DNA from: CAVYXF01 sp963772335
GTDB taxonomy: Bacteria; Pseudomonadota; Alphaproteobacteria; Rhizobiales; Rhodomicrobiaceae
NCBI GenBank assembly: GCA_963772335.1
Contig: CAVYXF010000001.1
Location: forward strand, 620,001-684,000
Length of the DNA stretch: 64,000 nt
Direction: 5' to 3'
Part shown: positions 45,713 through 54,756 of the stretch, one piece after another
Position numbering within the stretch: position 1 is the first letter of the stretch
Layout of the letters: each line of letters starts with the position of its first letter
Position numbers and translations under genes: made by a program
The notes under the pieces: model-generated
The model's database searches: none
The model's input: the letters and a program-made list of their open reading frames with translations, nothing else
What the model was told of the DNA's origin: nothing

Positions 45713-47554
45713 ATGGTCGCCAATGGCAAGGGAAATGGCAGTGCCGCTCCGCATCTCAACGGCCGTGCCTATCCGTTCAACGATCACACCTTCGATGTCG
45801 TCGTCGTCGGCGCCGGCGGCGCGGGCTTGCGCGCGACGCTCGGGTGCGCCGAAGCCGGGCTGAAGACCGCCTGCATCACCAAGGTGTTCCCCACCCGCTC
45901 GCACACTGTCGCCGCCCAGGGCGGCATAGCCGCCTCGCTCGGCAATATGGGGCCGGACAATTGGCGCTGGCACATGTACGACACCGTCAAGGGCTCCGAC
46001 TGGCTCGGGGACCAGGACGCCATCGAATATCTCTGCCGCAATGCCCCCGCCGCCGTCTATGAGCTTGAGCATTACGGCATGCCCTTCTCGCGCACCGAAG
46101 AAGGGAAAATTTACCAGCGCCCGTTCGGCGGCATGACCACAGAGTTCGGCGAGGGCCCGCCGGCCCAGCGCACCTGCGCTGCAGCCGATCGCACCGGCCA
46201 CGCCATGCTGCACACGCTCTACGGCCAGTCGCTGCGCTACTCGGCCGAGTTCTTCATCGAATATTTCGCCCTCGACCTGATCATGGATCAGGACGGCGCC
46301 TGCCGGGGTGTTGTTGCCATGTCGATCGAGGATGGCTCGATCCACCGTTTCCGGGCACAGAGGACCATTCTCGCCACAGGCGGCTACGGCCGCACTTATT
46401 TCTCCTGCACCTCGGCCCACACCTGCACCGGCGACGGCAACGCCATGGTGCTGCGCGCCGGACTGCCCTTGCAGGACATGGAGTTCGTACAGTTCCACCC
46501 GACCGGGATTTACGGCGCCGGCGTGCTGATCACCGAGGGCGCGCGGGGCGAAGGTGGCTATCTGACCAATTCCGAAGGCGAGCGTTTCATGGAGCGCTAC
46601 GCACCGCACGCCAAGGACCTCGCCTCGCGCGACGTGGTCTCCCGCTCGATGACCATCGAGATTCGTGAGGGCCGCGGCGTCGGGCCGGAGAAGGACCACA
46701 TCTTCCTGCATCTCGACCATCTCGACCCAAAGATCCTGGCCGAGCGCCTGCCTGGCATCACCGAATCCGCGCAGATCTTTGCAGGCGTCGACCTGCGCCG
46801 CGAGCCGATCCCGGTACTGCCGACGGTCCATTACAATATGGGCGGTATTCCCACCAACTATCATGGCGAGATGGTGAACCCGAAGAACGGCGATCCCGAC
46901 GCCGTGGTGCCCGGCCTGATGGCGATCGGCGAGGCGTCCTGTGCCTCGGTGCATGGCGCTAATCGCTTGGGGTCCAACTCGCTGATCGACCTGGTGGTAT
47001 TCGGCCGCGCCGCGGCGCTGCGCTGTGCCGAGACACTGGAAGGTGGCTCCTCCCAGCCCGAGTTACCGGCGGAAGCTGGCGACAAGACTGTCGCCCGCCT
47101 CGACCACTACCGTTTCGCCGATGGTGGCACCCCGACGGCGGCCCTGCGCCTGAAAATGCAGAAGACGATGCAGGCGAACTGCGCGGTGTTCCGCACCGAG
47201 GCTGTGCTGAAGGAAGGCCGCGACGGCATCCAGGAGGTGTGGCGTGCCGCCGACGATATCCGCGTCTCCGACCGCTCGCTGGTGTGGAACTCCGACCTCG
47301 TCGAGACGCTGGAATTCGACAATCTGATCGCTCAGGCCGCCGTGACCGTGACCGGCGCAATCGCCCGCCAGGAGAGCCGCGGCGCCCATGCCCGCGAGGA
47401 CTACCCGACCCGCGACGATGTGAACTGGATGAAGCATACGCTCTCATGGGCGGACTACGCCACCAAGACCGTCCGGCTGGACTATCGTCCCGTGCACACC
47501 CGCACACTCACCAATGAGGTGAAGTATATCGAGCCGAAGGCGCGGGTTTATTAG
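45713..47554 (+). CDS. sdhA: succinate dehydrogenase flavoprotein subunit
   Basis: This 613-residue FAD subunit oxidises succinate to fumarate. The FAD motif VVVVGAGGAGLRATLGCAEA is near residue 30, and the covalent flavin His is at residue 64 (RSHTVAAQGG). The substrate residues HPTGIYGAG, EGARGEGG and HGANRLGSNSL are intact, and the C-terminus ends in the conserved VKYIEPKARVY. The ATG at 45713 follows GGGAG. Unlike the usual sdhCDAB operon, sdhB does not follow directly: 2.3 kb with a repeat protein and creD intervene. Confidence 0.96.
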   Translation: MVANGKGNGSAAPHLNGRAYPFNDHTFDVVVVGAGGAGLRATLGCAEAGLKTACITKVFPTRSHTVAAQGGIAASLGNMGPDNWRWHMYDTVKGSDWLGDQDAIEYLCRNAPAAVYELEHYGMPFSRTEEGKIYQRPFGGMTTEFGEGPPAQRTCAAADRTGHAMLHTLYGQSLRYSAEFFIEYFALDLIMDQDGACRGVVAMSIEDGSIHRFRAQRTILATGGYGRTYFSCTSAHTCTGDGNAMVLRAGLPLQDMEFVQFHPTGIYGAGVLITEGARGEGGYLTNSEGERFMERYAPHAKDLASRDVVSRSMTIEIREGRGVGPEKDHIFLHLDHLDPKILAERLPGITESAQIFAGVDLRREPIPVLPTVHYNMGGIPTNYHGEMVNPKNGDPDAVVPGLMAIGEASCASVHGANRLGSNSLIDLVVFGRAAALRCAETLEGGSSQPELPAEAGDKTVARLDHYRFADGGTPTAALRLKMQKTMQANCAVFRTEAVLKEGRDGIQEVWRAADDIRVSDRSLVWNSDLVETLEFDNLIAQAAVTVTGAIARQESRGAHAREDYPTRDDVNWMKHTLSWADYATKTVRLDYRPVHTRTLTNEVKYIEPKARVY

Positions 47555-47803
47555 CGCAGGCGCGTGCGATCGGAATTAGCCGCCCGGCAGTTACAACGCG
47601 GTCGCAGCTCGGCGCGATAAGCGTTGACCAACGCCTTATTTTATCGATTTTTGTGATTGTACAAGGGGCCTTGCTCGATAAAAGCGAGCTCGCTCTATTT
47701 ACCATGTTCACGGTGTAAGCGTTCTGAAGCAGCACGTTTCTGATAAATTATAGAACAAGAAACGAGATTACGTTCGTCATCCTCAATACATTTGGGTCTC
47801 ATC

Positions 47804-48403
47804 ATGCGTATCGTGCCGATCGGCCTTTGCGTAGTCGTGTTTTGCTTGCTCGGCGGCATCTCACAGGCTCATGCGTCCTGCTCCGGTTATCCGGATGGGG
47901 CATGTCCGCATTACCCGCAGTATCCGGAATATCCGACCCACCGTTATAAGCGGCCGTCGTGCCCGTTCTGCAAACACTGGACGCCTTACTGGAAAGGCTA
48001 CTACCCCAGATATCCACAGCAGCAAGCCTGCTACGGGTGCTCGGAGCACTATCCGAACTACCCCAAGCACGATTGTTATGAATGCTCGGAGCACTATCCG
48101 AGCTACCCGAAGCACGATTGTTATGAATGCTCGGAGCATTACCCGAGCTACCCCAAGCACGACTGTTACGGATGTTCGGACCATTACCCGAGCTACCCCA
48201 AGCACGACTGTTACGGATGTTCGGACCATTACCCAAAACGGTCTTATCACAAGCCGGCATGTTACGGCTGCGAAAGCAATTACTCGCAGTATCAGAAGCG
48301 AGACAGCTACGGGTACTCGGAGCACTATGATAAATACTCAAAACACGAGTATTATCATTCGGGCTCCGATTATCCGGACTATCCTTACAACGATAGTGAT
48401 TAG
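47804..48403 (+). CDS. secreted Cys/Tyr/His-rich tandem-repeat protein
   Basis: This 199-residue protein has a Sec signal peptide (IVPIGLCVVVFCLLGGISQA, ending AHA). The mature part is dominated by five 15-residue units of consensus D-C-Y-x-C-S-x-H-Y-P-S-Y-P-K-H (about residues 75-149), followed by degenerate copies and a Tyr/Asp/Ser tail. Each unit has a CxxCxxH cluster, plus a second His, so the chain could bind several metal ions or form disulfide and dityrosine cross-links. It is not a c-type cytochrome, because the motif is not CxxCH. Base composition is richer in A/T than its neighbours. I do not recognise the family. The ATG at 47804 begins the signal peptide; a TTG 12 bases upstream is less likely. 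It lies between sdhA and creD in the same orientation. Confidence 0.8.
   Translation: MRIVPIGLCVVVFCLLGGISQAHASCSGYPDGACPHYPQYPEYPTHRYKRPSCPFCKHWTPYWKGYYPRYPQQQACYGCSEHYPNYPKHDCYECSEHYPSYPKHDCYECSEHYPSYPKHDCYGCSDHYPSYPKHDCYGCSDHYPKRSYHKPACYGCESNYSQYQKRDSYGYSEHYDKYSKHEYYHSGSDYPDYPYNDSD
48026..48250 (+). repeat. five 45-base tandem repeats inside the secreted repeat protein
   Basis: Units begin at 48026, 48071, 48116, 48161 and 48206. The middle three are nearly identical (for example gactgttacggatgttcgga in unit 4), and the outer units diverge, the fifth in its second half. The period is a multiple of three, so copy number can change without breaking the reading frame. The near identity suggests recent duplication or slippage. 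Confidence 0.93.
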
Positions 48404-48485
48404 GCCAGCGGAGCGGGGCTGAGTCATTCCCCGTTCAGCCAGCGCCTGGCATAGCGGATACCGACATCCGACGGGGAGCGCCGCC

Positions 48486-49883
48486 ATGCCAGCCACCTTT
48501 ACCGAGAGCCTCGGCCGTTTCGTGCGAACGCCGGGGTTCAAATTCTTCCTGGTGCTGCTCTTGGTGCTCCTCCTGATGATCCCCTTGGGGCTCATCTGGT
48601 TGCTCGTCACCGAGCGCGAGACGCGGGCGAACGCCGTCAAGGCGGAGGTCGCCGAGCTCTGGGGCCGCGAGCAGCATATCAGCGGGCCCTATCTCATCGT
48701 CCCCTACAGCGTGAAGGTGGTCATCACCCAGAGCGACCGGCAGGTCGAGCAGATGCAGGAGCGCCGCGCCGTGTTCCTGCCCGACAGCCTTCGGGTGAAT
48801 GGTGAAGCGAAGACCGAAATCCGCCACCGGGCCATCTATGATGTCACGGTCTATGGCGCAAAGCTGAAGCTGGAAGGGCGCTTCGCCACCCCGGACATCA
48901 CCCTCGCCGATGCCGACATCGCCGCGGTGCGCTGGCGCGATGCGTTTCTGGCCGTCGGCGTGAGCGACGTCTCCGGCCTCACCGAGGGTGCAACGCTCAG
49001 CGTTGCGGGGCGGCAGATCCCCTTCGAGCCGAGCATCGGGCTTCCGTTTGCCGGTGCGATGGAAGGCATCCACGCCCGGATCGCCGAAACGGGAGCAAGC
49101 GATCAGCCGCCGCCGGCTTTCGATTTCAGCCTGGCACTTTCCCTCAACGGCTCCTCATCGCTAGATTTTGCTCCGGTCGGCCGCGATACGATGGTGTCTC
49201 TCACCTCAAACTGGCCGCATCCGAGTTTCTCCGGCGCGTTCCTTCCTGAGACCCGCGACATCCGCGCGGACGGATTCTCGGCGAGCTGGCGGGTGCCGCA
49301 TCTCGCCCGCAGCGTGCCGCAGGTCTGGAGCCTGGCCGGGCCGAACCCGCAATACGGCCTGAACCCGTTTAGCTCCTATCAGTTCGGCGTGCAGTTCTAT
49401 GTGCCGATCGACTATTACGACCTCGTTAACCGAGCAGCGAAATACGGCATCATGTTCCTCGCCGCGGCGTTCATCGCCGTGTTCGTGCTGGAGCTGACCT
49501 CGAGCAAGCGCGTCCACCCCGTGCAATATGTGCTGGTCGGGCTCGCCATGATCCTGTTTTACGCGCTTCTGCTCTCGCTCGCCGAGCATATCGGATTTCC
49601 GCTCGCCTATCTGATCGCCTCGGCGGCAACCGGCGGCATGCTCTCACTCTATGTCGGCTATGCCCTGGAGAGCGCGGCAAAGGGGCTCATCATGCTTTGC
49701 GTCTTCCTTATTCTTTATGGGTTGCTATATCTCATCCTGCGGCTTGAGGATTATGCGCTGCTCGCTGGAGCCGTGGCCGGGTTCGTGATGCTGACCGTCG
49801 CCATGTTCGCCACGCTGCGGGTGAACTGGTCGGGCGATGCGGAGGGACCGGCTTTCCAAGGCAGACGCCAACTGGCGGAATGA
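48486..49883 (+). CDS. creD: inner-membrane protein CreD
   Basis: This 465-residue protein of the CreD family has one N-terminal span (FFLVLLLVLLLMIPLGLIWL), a large periplasmic domain (residues 45-310, with HISGPYLIVPY and RRAVFLPDSLRVNGEAKTEI) and a cluster of four to six spans at the C-terminus (YGIMFLAAAFIAVFVLEL onward). In E. coli CreD is controlled by the CreBC system and linked to envelope integrity and colicin E2 tolerance. No creBC genes are in the window. It ends 6 bases before sdhB, so it must share that transcript. GGGGAG precedes the ATG. Confidence 0.92.
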   Translation: MPATFTESLGRFVRTPGFKFFLVLLLVLLLMIPLGLIWLLVTERETRANAVKAEVAELWGREQHISGPYLIVPYSVKVVITQSDRQVEQMQERRAVFLPDSLRVNGEAKTEIRHRAIYDVTVYGAKLKLEGRFATPDITLADADIAAVRWRDAFLAVGVSDVSGLTEGATLSVAGRQIPFEPSIGLPFAGAMEGIHARIAETGASDQPPPAFDFSLALSLNGSSSLDFAPVGRDTMVSLTSNWPHPSFSGAFLPETRDIRADGFSASWRVPHLARSVPQVWSLAGPNPQYGLNPFSSYQFGVQFYVPIDYYDLVNRAAKYGIMFLAAAFIAVFVLELTSSKRVHPVQYVLVGLAMILFYALLLSLAEHIGFPLAYLIASAATGGMLSLYVGYALESAAKGLIMLCVFLILYGLLYLILRLEDYALLAGAVAGFVMLTVAMFATLRVNWSGDAEGPAFQGRRQLAE

Positions 49884-49889
49884 GACGAG

Positions 49890-50675
49890 ATGGTTGAGCT
49901 GACCCTTCCGAGAAACTCCAAAGTCACCGAAGGCAAAACCTGGAACAGCCCCGGCCGCGACGGCAACGGCACGTGGAAGGAAATCCGCGTCTACCGCTGG
50001 ACGCCGGATGATGGCGCCAACCCGCATCTCGACACCTATTACATCAACCTCGCCGAATGCGGGCCGATGGTGCTCGATGCCATTATCAAGATCAAGAACG
50101 AGATCGACGCGACGCTCACCTTCCGCCGCTCCTGCCGCGAGGGCATTTGCGGCTCCTGTGCCATGAACATCGACGGCACCAACACGCTGGCCTGCACCAA
50201 GGCGATCAGCGAAATCTCGGGCACCATCACCATCTACCCGCTACCGCATATGGCCGTGGTGAAGGATCTGGTGCCTGACCTCACCCATTTCTACGCCCAG
50301 CACCGCTCGATCGAGCCCTGGCTGCAGACCGATAGCCCGACGCCCGAGAAGGAGTGGCAGCAGTCCAAGGAGGACCGCGAGAAGCTCGATGGCCTCTATG
50401 AATGCATCCTGTGCGCCTGCTGCTCGGCCGCCTGCCCTTCCTATTGGTGGAATTCGGAGCGTTTCCTCGGCCCCGCCGCGCTACTCCAGGCCGACCGCTG
50501 GGTGGAGGACAGCCGCGACGAGGCAACGGGCAAGCGGCTCGACAATATGGAAGACCCCTTCCGCATTTACCGCTGCCATACCATCTTGAACTGCGCGACG
50601 GTCTGCCCGAAGGGCCTCAATCCGGGTAAGGCAATCGCCGAGCTGAAAAAGAAGATGGTGGAGCGGCGGGTCTAG
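49890..50675 (+). CDS. sdhB: succinate dehydrogenase iron-sulfur subunit
   Basis: This 261-residue electron-transfer subunit has a [2Fe-2S] centre in RSCREGICGSCAMNI with a further Cys in TLACTKAI, and [4Fe-4S]/[3Fe-4S] ligands in YECILCACCSAACPSYWW and CHTILNCATVCPKGLNPGKA. All ligands are present. It passes electrons from SdhA to SdhCD. It starts 6 bases after creD and not after sdhA, an unusual split of the operon. Confidence 0.95.
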   Translation: MVELTLPRNSKVTEGKTWNSPGRDGNGTWKEIRVYRWTPDDGANPHLDTYYINLAECGPMVLDAIIKIKNEIDATLTFRRSCREGICGSCAMNIDGTNTLACTKAISEISGTITIYPLPHMAVVKDLVPDLTHFYAQHRSIEPWLQTDSPTPEKEWQQSKEDREKLDGLYECILCACCSAACPSYWWNSERFLGPAALLQADRWVEDSRDEATGKRLDNMEDPFRIYRCHTILNCATVCPKGLNPGKAIAELKKKMVERRV

Positions 50676-50710
50676 CGCATCCAGGCCCGCTGCCTTGGGC
50701 GAAGGCAGTG

Positions 50711-51100
50711 ATGGTTGAGCCTGACGATTATTCGACGGAGTATTTCGAGCGCGTGGCCCAGGAGGCCTGGGACGGCCTGCCAGCCACCTTCCGCGAGATC
50801 GTCGGCAATCTCGTCATCCAGGTCGCCGAGTTCGCCGATCGCGACACGCTGGGTCACCTCGGCATCCGCAGCCCCTATGGCCTGCTCGGCCTCTATCACG
50901 GCGTCGGCCTGCCGTTCAAAACCACGTGGGACCCGCCGCGCCTGCCCGATATGATCTTCCTCTACAGGCGACCGATCCTGCGGTATGCCGAGGCGCGCGG
51001 CGCGAGCGTGGAGAGCGTGATCCGCCATGTGCTGATCCATGAGGTCGGACATCATTTCGGCTTTTCTGATGCCGATATGGAGGCTATTGAGGCGCTATAG
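50711..51100 (+). CDS. metallopeptidase-family protein (zincin, PF06262 type)
   Basis: This 129-residue cytosolic protein ends with the zinc-binding motif HEVGHHFGFSDADM (first His near residue 110), characteristic of the small minimal zincin group. The N-terminal DDYSTEYFERVAQEAWDGLP and PYGLLGLYHGVGLPFK are also conserved in it. I chose the ATG at 50711; a GTG one codon upstream is possible. It lies 35 bases after sdhB and is probably read through from the sdh transcript. Substrate unknown. Confidence 0.87.
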   Translation: MVEPDDYSTEYFERVAQEAWDGLPATFREIVGNLVIQVAEFADRDTLGHLGIRSPYGLLGLYHGVGLPFKTTWDPPRLPDMIFLYRRPILRYAEARGASVESVIRHVLIHEVGHHFGFSDADMEAIEAL

Positions 51101-51127
51101 CCGTATTCCGCATGAGGCTCCGAGCCG

Positions 51128-51742
51128 ATGGACCAGATCACCCCGGAGGGAGGCGAGAACGGGCCTGCCGCGATGGCTATTGCGGCTGAGGCCGCCCCAC
51201 GCCGCGTTTTCCACGCGCTGCTTGTTGTGTTCGCCTTCGCCCTGCTGACGGCGGGAGGCGCGGGGCTGGTCTGGGCTTTGCAGCAGCGGCTTGCCACGCC
51301 CACTGCCACCGAATATCTGGCCCATGCCGGCTCCGCCGCGAGGCTCGTGCCCGCCGGTGCGCTGCATTCCGAGGGCGAGCGCTTCACCTGCAACCGCTTC
51401 CCGACCATCTTCAGCGCCCGGCTCGATGATTATGGCGCCGCCTTTTTCGGCTTCATCCTGCTCAACCCGGCACGGTTCGAATCCCTCCCGCTGATCCTCA
51501 AGCGCTACGCCTACGCGCATGAATGCGGCCATCAATATGTCGGCTATGACGAGGGCGAGGCGGACTGTTTCGCCATCCGCCGCGGCAAGGCGCAGGGATG
51601 GCTCGGCGAAGCGGGGGTGAATGCGATTTGTGACTTTATCAGCCGGTCGAAAGGCGATGCCGTGCATGCCTTGGGCCTGCGCCGCTGCGAAATGATGCGC
51701 CGCTGCTTTGCCAGAGCGAGGCCCGGACGGGAGCCGCTGTAA
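51128..51742 (+). CDS. putative membrane-anchored zinc metalloprotease
   Basis: This 204-residue protein has a single membrane span near the N-terminus (FHALLVVFAFALLTAGGAGL) and an external domain. That domain contains HECGHQYVGYDEGEADCFAI (first His near residue 131): an HExxH zinc site followed 9-12 residues later by acidic residues, one of which may be the third ligand. Several Cys (FTCNRF, ADCFAI, AICDFI, RRCEMMRRC) could form disulfides. I do not recognise a named family. It follows the small zincin gene by 27 bases, so two HExxH proteins are adjacent. Confidence 0.7.
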   Translation: MDQITPEGGENGPAAMAIAAEAAPRRVFHALLVVFAFALLTAGGAGLVWALQQRLATPTATEYLAHAGSAARLVPAGALHSEGERFTCNRFPTIFSARLDDYGAAFFGFILLNPARFESLPLILKRYAYAHECGHQYVGYDEGEADCFAIRRGKAQGWLGEAGVNAICDFISRSKGDAVHALGLRRCEMMRRCFARARPGREPL

Positions 51743-52035
51743 AGGGTCGTCCTGACCAACAAGATTACGAAAATTCAGTCGTGTTTTGAAAGCAGGAGAA
51801 AACACAAGACCGAGCCTGACTCTGAAGGATCTGTGAAGCCTATTCGACGTTATTGCGTTCCGCATCGGACGGGGCGGATACCACCATCGCGACAAAATGC
51901 AAAAGAGAAGCGCCGCCGCTGGGCGGGTATTTGCCCGCCATGCTAGTGTCGCCGGCTGCATAGATCGATCCTGCCGCCGATCGGCTCGGGCGATCTTCGA
52001 GGCGGAGCAGCGCCGCTAGGTATGGAGGCCGTCTC

Positions 52036-54624
52036 TTGAGCGTAAAGCAAGGAAAAATGGGGACGTTCGGCGGGGTGTTCACACCGAGCGTTTTGACGAT
52101 CCTCGGCCTTATTTTGTTCCTGCGCCTTGGCTACATCGTCGGCGTGACCGGCTTGGTGCAAACCTTGCTCATCATCGCCATCGCCCACTCAATCTCCATC
52201 CTGACCAGCATTTCCCTCTCGGCGATCGCCACCAGCCGGAAGGTGAGAAGCGGAGGCGTTTACTACATCATCTCGCGCACACTCGGCCTCCCGTTCGGCG
52301 GCGCAATCGGGGTGGTGCTGTTCGCGGCGCAGGCGATATCCGTCGGATTTTACTGCGTCGGCTTCGCGGAAGGCATTACCGCAATAATGGGCCAGGCCCA
52401 TGATCCCGTGATCAAAGGCGCGTGCGCCCTCACCGCTGTCTTCGTCCTCGGCGCCGTGGCCTGGCTCGGGGCGGACCTTGCCACACGGCTGCAATATGTG
52501 GTGATGGCGCTGCTCGCCTGTGCGCTCGTCTCCTTCGCGAGCGGGGCGATAGGCAATTGGCAAGGCGCAACATTGGCCGCGAATTTGACGGGCGACCGAT
52601 CGCTGGGCTGGAGTGGTTTCTGGATCGCTTTCGCGATCTTCTTCCCGGCAGTGACGGGCTTTACCCAGGGCGTCAGCATGTCCGGCGAGCTGAGAGATCC
52701 CGGCCGCAGCATTCCGGTGGGCACAGCGGCAGCCGTGGCGCTGGCGCTGGTCATCTACGTGTCGGTCGCAATCTTATGTGCCGCAGCCATTCCGCGCACT
52801 GATCTGATCAACGACTATGGTGCCATGAAGACGGTCGCCGCCTATGCGCCGCTGATCGACGCCGGAATTGTCGCGGCCACCCTGTCGTCGGCACTCGCCT
52901 CATTCCTCGGCGCGCCCCGCATTCTGCAGTCGGCGGCCCGGGATCGGATTTTCCCATTCCTTTTGCCTTTCGCGCAAGGTGCGGGGGCAGACAACAATCC
53001 GAGGCGCGGGGTGGTGCTCACCACGGTGATCGCCGCCGGCGTGGTCGCGATAGGCAACCTCAACCTAATCGCCTCGATCGTGACGATGTTCTTTGTCGTG
53101 ACCTATGGCTTGCTCAACTATGCAACTTATTATGAAGCCCGCACTCGAAGCCCATCCTTCCGTCCGGCGCTGCGCTGGTACGACTCTCGGATCAGCCTCG
53201 CCGGCTGGCTGGGAGCGATGGCCGTCATGGTCGCTGTCGACCTTGTCTCCGGCCTCCTGGCTCTCGCCATCTTCGCGGCTATTTACCAATATCTCAAGCG
53301 CAGTGCGGCCGCGGCGCGCTGGGCCGACGGGCAGCGCTCCTATCACCTCCAGATCGTTCGCGAGCACCTTCTGGCGGCCGACGCCCGGATCGAGCACCCC
53401 CGCGACTGGCGCCCGCAAATTCTGGCTTTCTCCAATGGTGCCGAGCGCCGCTCGCGCCTTTTGACTTTCGCCGACTGGATCGAGGGACATAGCGGGTTGA
53501 CGACGGTCGTGCGCATTCTCGAGGGAAGGGGCCGGCATATGCGCCGCGCGCGCGACGAGGCCGAGGAAGCCCTTGCAAGGGATTTGAAGGCCAAGGGCTT
53601 CGATGCGTTTCCGCTCGTCGTCTACGGACCTGATCTCAGCTCGGGCGTGCAAACGGTGGTCCAGGCGGCCGGCATCGGGCCGCTTAGGGCCAACACGGTG
53701 CTGGTGAACTGGGTTAAGCAGACGGCGACTGATCGAAAGGACCGCCTCCAGCAATTCAGCCGCAATCTGCACGCCGCCTTCATGCTCGGCTGCAACGTGG
53801 TGCTTCTCGATTCGGAAGAGAGCGAGTGGAACGCTTTGGCCGCCCGCGAGTCGGAGCAGCGAACCATCGATGTCTGGTGGAAAGACAACAGGTCCGGGCA
53901 GCTCAGCCTCGTGCTCGCCTATCTACTCACGCGAAATGATTTCTGGCGCGATGCGAAAATCCGCGTCCTCACATTGGTTGAGGAGGATCTCGTTGCATCC
54001 ACGCGGGAACGGATCGGCAGAACGCTAGCGGAGGTCCGCATCAGGGGCGAAGTGGTGGTGCTTCCCTCCGGAGCCAATGATGTCGCCCTAATTGCGCAGG
54101 CTTCCGCTCACGCCTCGATCGTGTTCCTGATCTTCAGGTTGCTCGGACAGCGCTTTGTCGATGGCTTCGGCAATGACCTCCACGACCTGCTGCCGCAGCT
54201 TCCCGTCACAGCAATGATGATGGCGGCGGAAGATATCGATCTCTCCGCGGACCCGGACGAAGGCGATGTGAGTGCACGCGCCGCAGCCGCCGATGCCGTC
54301 GCGGATGCGGCACAGCAGCGCGACAAGGCCGCGCGCGCTATGGAAAAACTGACTGTGGCGATCGCCAACCTCGCCTCCGACATCGAAGCGTTGGACCAGG
54401 ACGATGACGAAGTCACCGCTTTGACAAAGAAGCGCGAGAAATTGCGGCAGTTGGAGGTGGAGCGCGCCGAATCTGCTGCCCTGCTTGCACAGCTAAACCA
54501 AGCATTGCACGCAGCGCGCGAGCGAGCCGCCGAACTTGGAATCCACGTTACGCCGGACCCCAGCACGTCCTTCGCCGAGCCAGTTTTGAAACGCAAAAAC
54601 CCGGCTGAGCTTGCCAAAGAGTAG
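52036..54624 (+). CDS. SLC12/APC-family transporter with C-terminal coiled coil
   Basis: This 862-residue inner-membrane protein has a 12-span APC-fold domain whose start (GTFGGVFTPSVLTILGLILF, RLGYIVG) is diagnostic of the cation-chloride cotransporter (SLC12-like) group. The C-terminal half is cytosolic, with an SLC12-type regulatory region to about residue 740. The acidic, Ala-rich coiled coil (RDKAARAMEKLTVAIANLAS onward) reaches residue 840. The TTG at 52036 has GGAGG eight bases upstream; an ATG at 52057 with AAGGAA is an alternative. Bacterial members are poorly studied; transport of amino acids or of K/Na/Cl is possible. The first 293 bases upstream hold no gene. Confidence 0.82.
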   Translation: MSVKQGKMGTFGGVFTPSVLTILGLILFLRLGYIVGVTGLVQTLLIIAIAHSISILTSISLSAIATSRKVRSGGVYYIISRTLGLPFGGAIGVVLFAAQAISVGFYCVGFAEGITAIMGQAHDPVIKGACALTAVFVLGAVAWLGADLATRLQYVVMALLACALVSFASGAIGNWQGATLAANLTGDRSLGWSGFWIAFAIFFPAVTGFTQGVSMSGELRDPGRSIPVGTAAAVALALVIYVSVAILCAAAIPRTDLINDYGAMKTVAAYAPLIDAGIVAATLSSALASFLGAPRILQSAARDRIFPFLLPFAQGAGADNNPRRGVVLTTVIAAGVVAIGNLNLIASIVTMFFVVTYGLLNYATYYEARTRSPSFRPALRWYDSRISLAGWLGAMAVMVAVDLVSGLLALAIFAAIYQYLKRSAAAARWADGQRSYHLQIVREHLLAADARIEHPRDWRPQILAFSNGAERRSRLLTFADWIEGHSGLTTVVRILEGRGRHMRRARDEAEEALARDLKAKGFDAFPLVVYGPDLSSGVQTVVQAAGIGPLRANTVLVNWVKQTATDRKDRLQQFSRNLHAAFMLGCNVVLLDSEESEWNALAARESEQRTIDVWWKDNRSGQLSLVLAYLLTRNDFWRDAKIRVLTLVEEDLVASTRERIGRTLAEVRIRGEVVVLPSGANDVALIAQASAHASIVFLIFRLLGQRFVDGFGNDLHDLLPQLPVTAMMMAAEDIDLSADPDEGDVSARAAAADAVADAAQQRDKAARAMEKLTVAIANLASDIEALDQDDDEVTALTKKREKLRQLEVERAESAALLAQLNQALHAARERAAELGIHVTPDPSTSFAEPVLKRKNPAELAKE

Positions 54625-54756
54625 TCTGCGGCAGTCGCCCGGGCGGCCCCCGGCGCATTTTCCGCATCTCGTAATCGCAGCTTCATGGCAACATACCATA
54701 GATCGACAATGGCTTCGCTCGTGCAGCGGCAAGATAACTATTCTGATAGGAGAGAG

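Noticed and set aside
45692..46954. A 420-codon open frame antisense to sdhA
   Set aside because: Shadow of sdhA with His/Asp-rich composition and no recognisable fold.
48026..48250. Regular 45-base repeat considered as a CRISPR array
   Set aside because: Units are contiguous without unique spacers and are in frame inside a coding sequence.
48026..48250. Repeat protein as a multiheme cytochrome
   Set aside because: Units are CxxCxxH, not the heme-attachment motif CxxCH.
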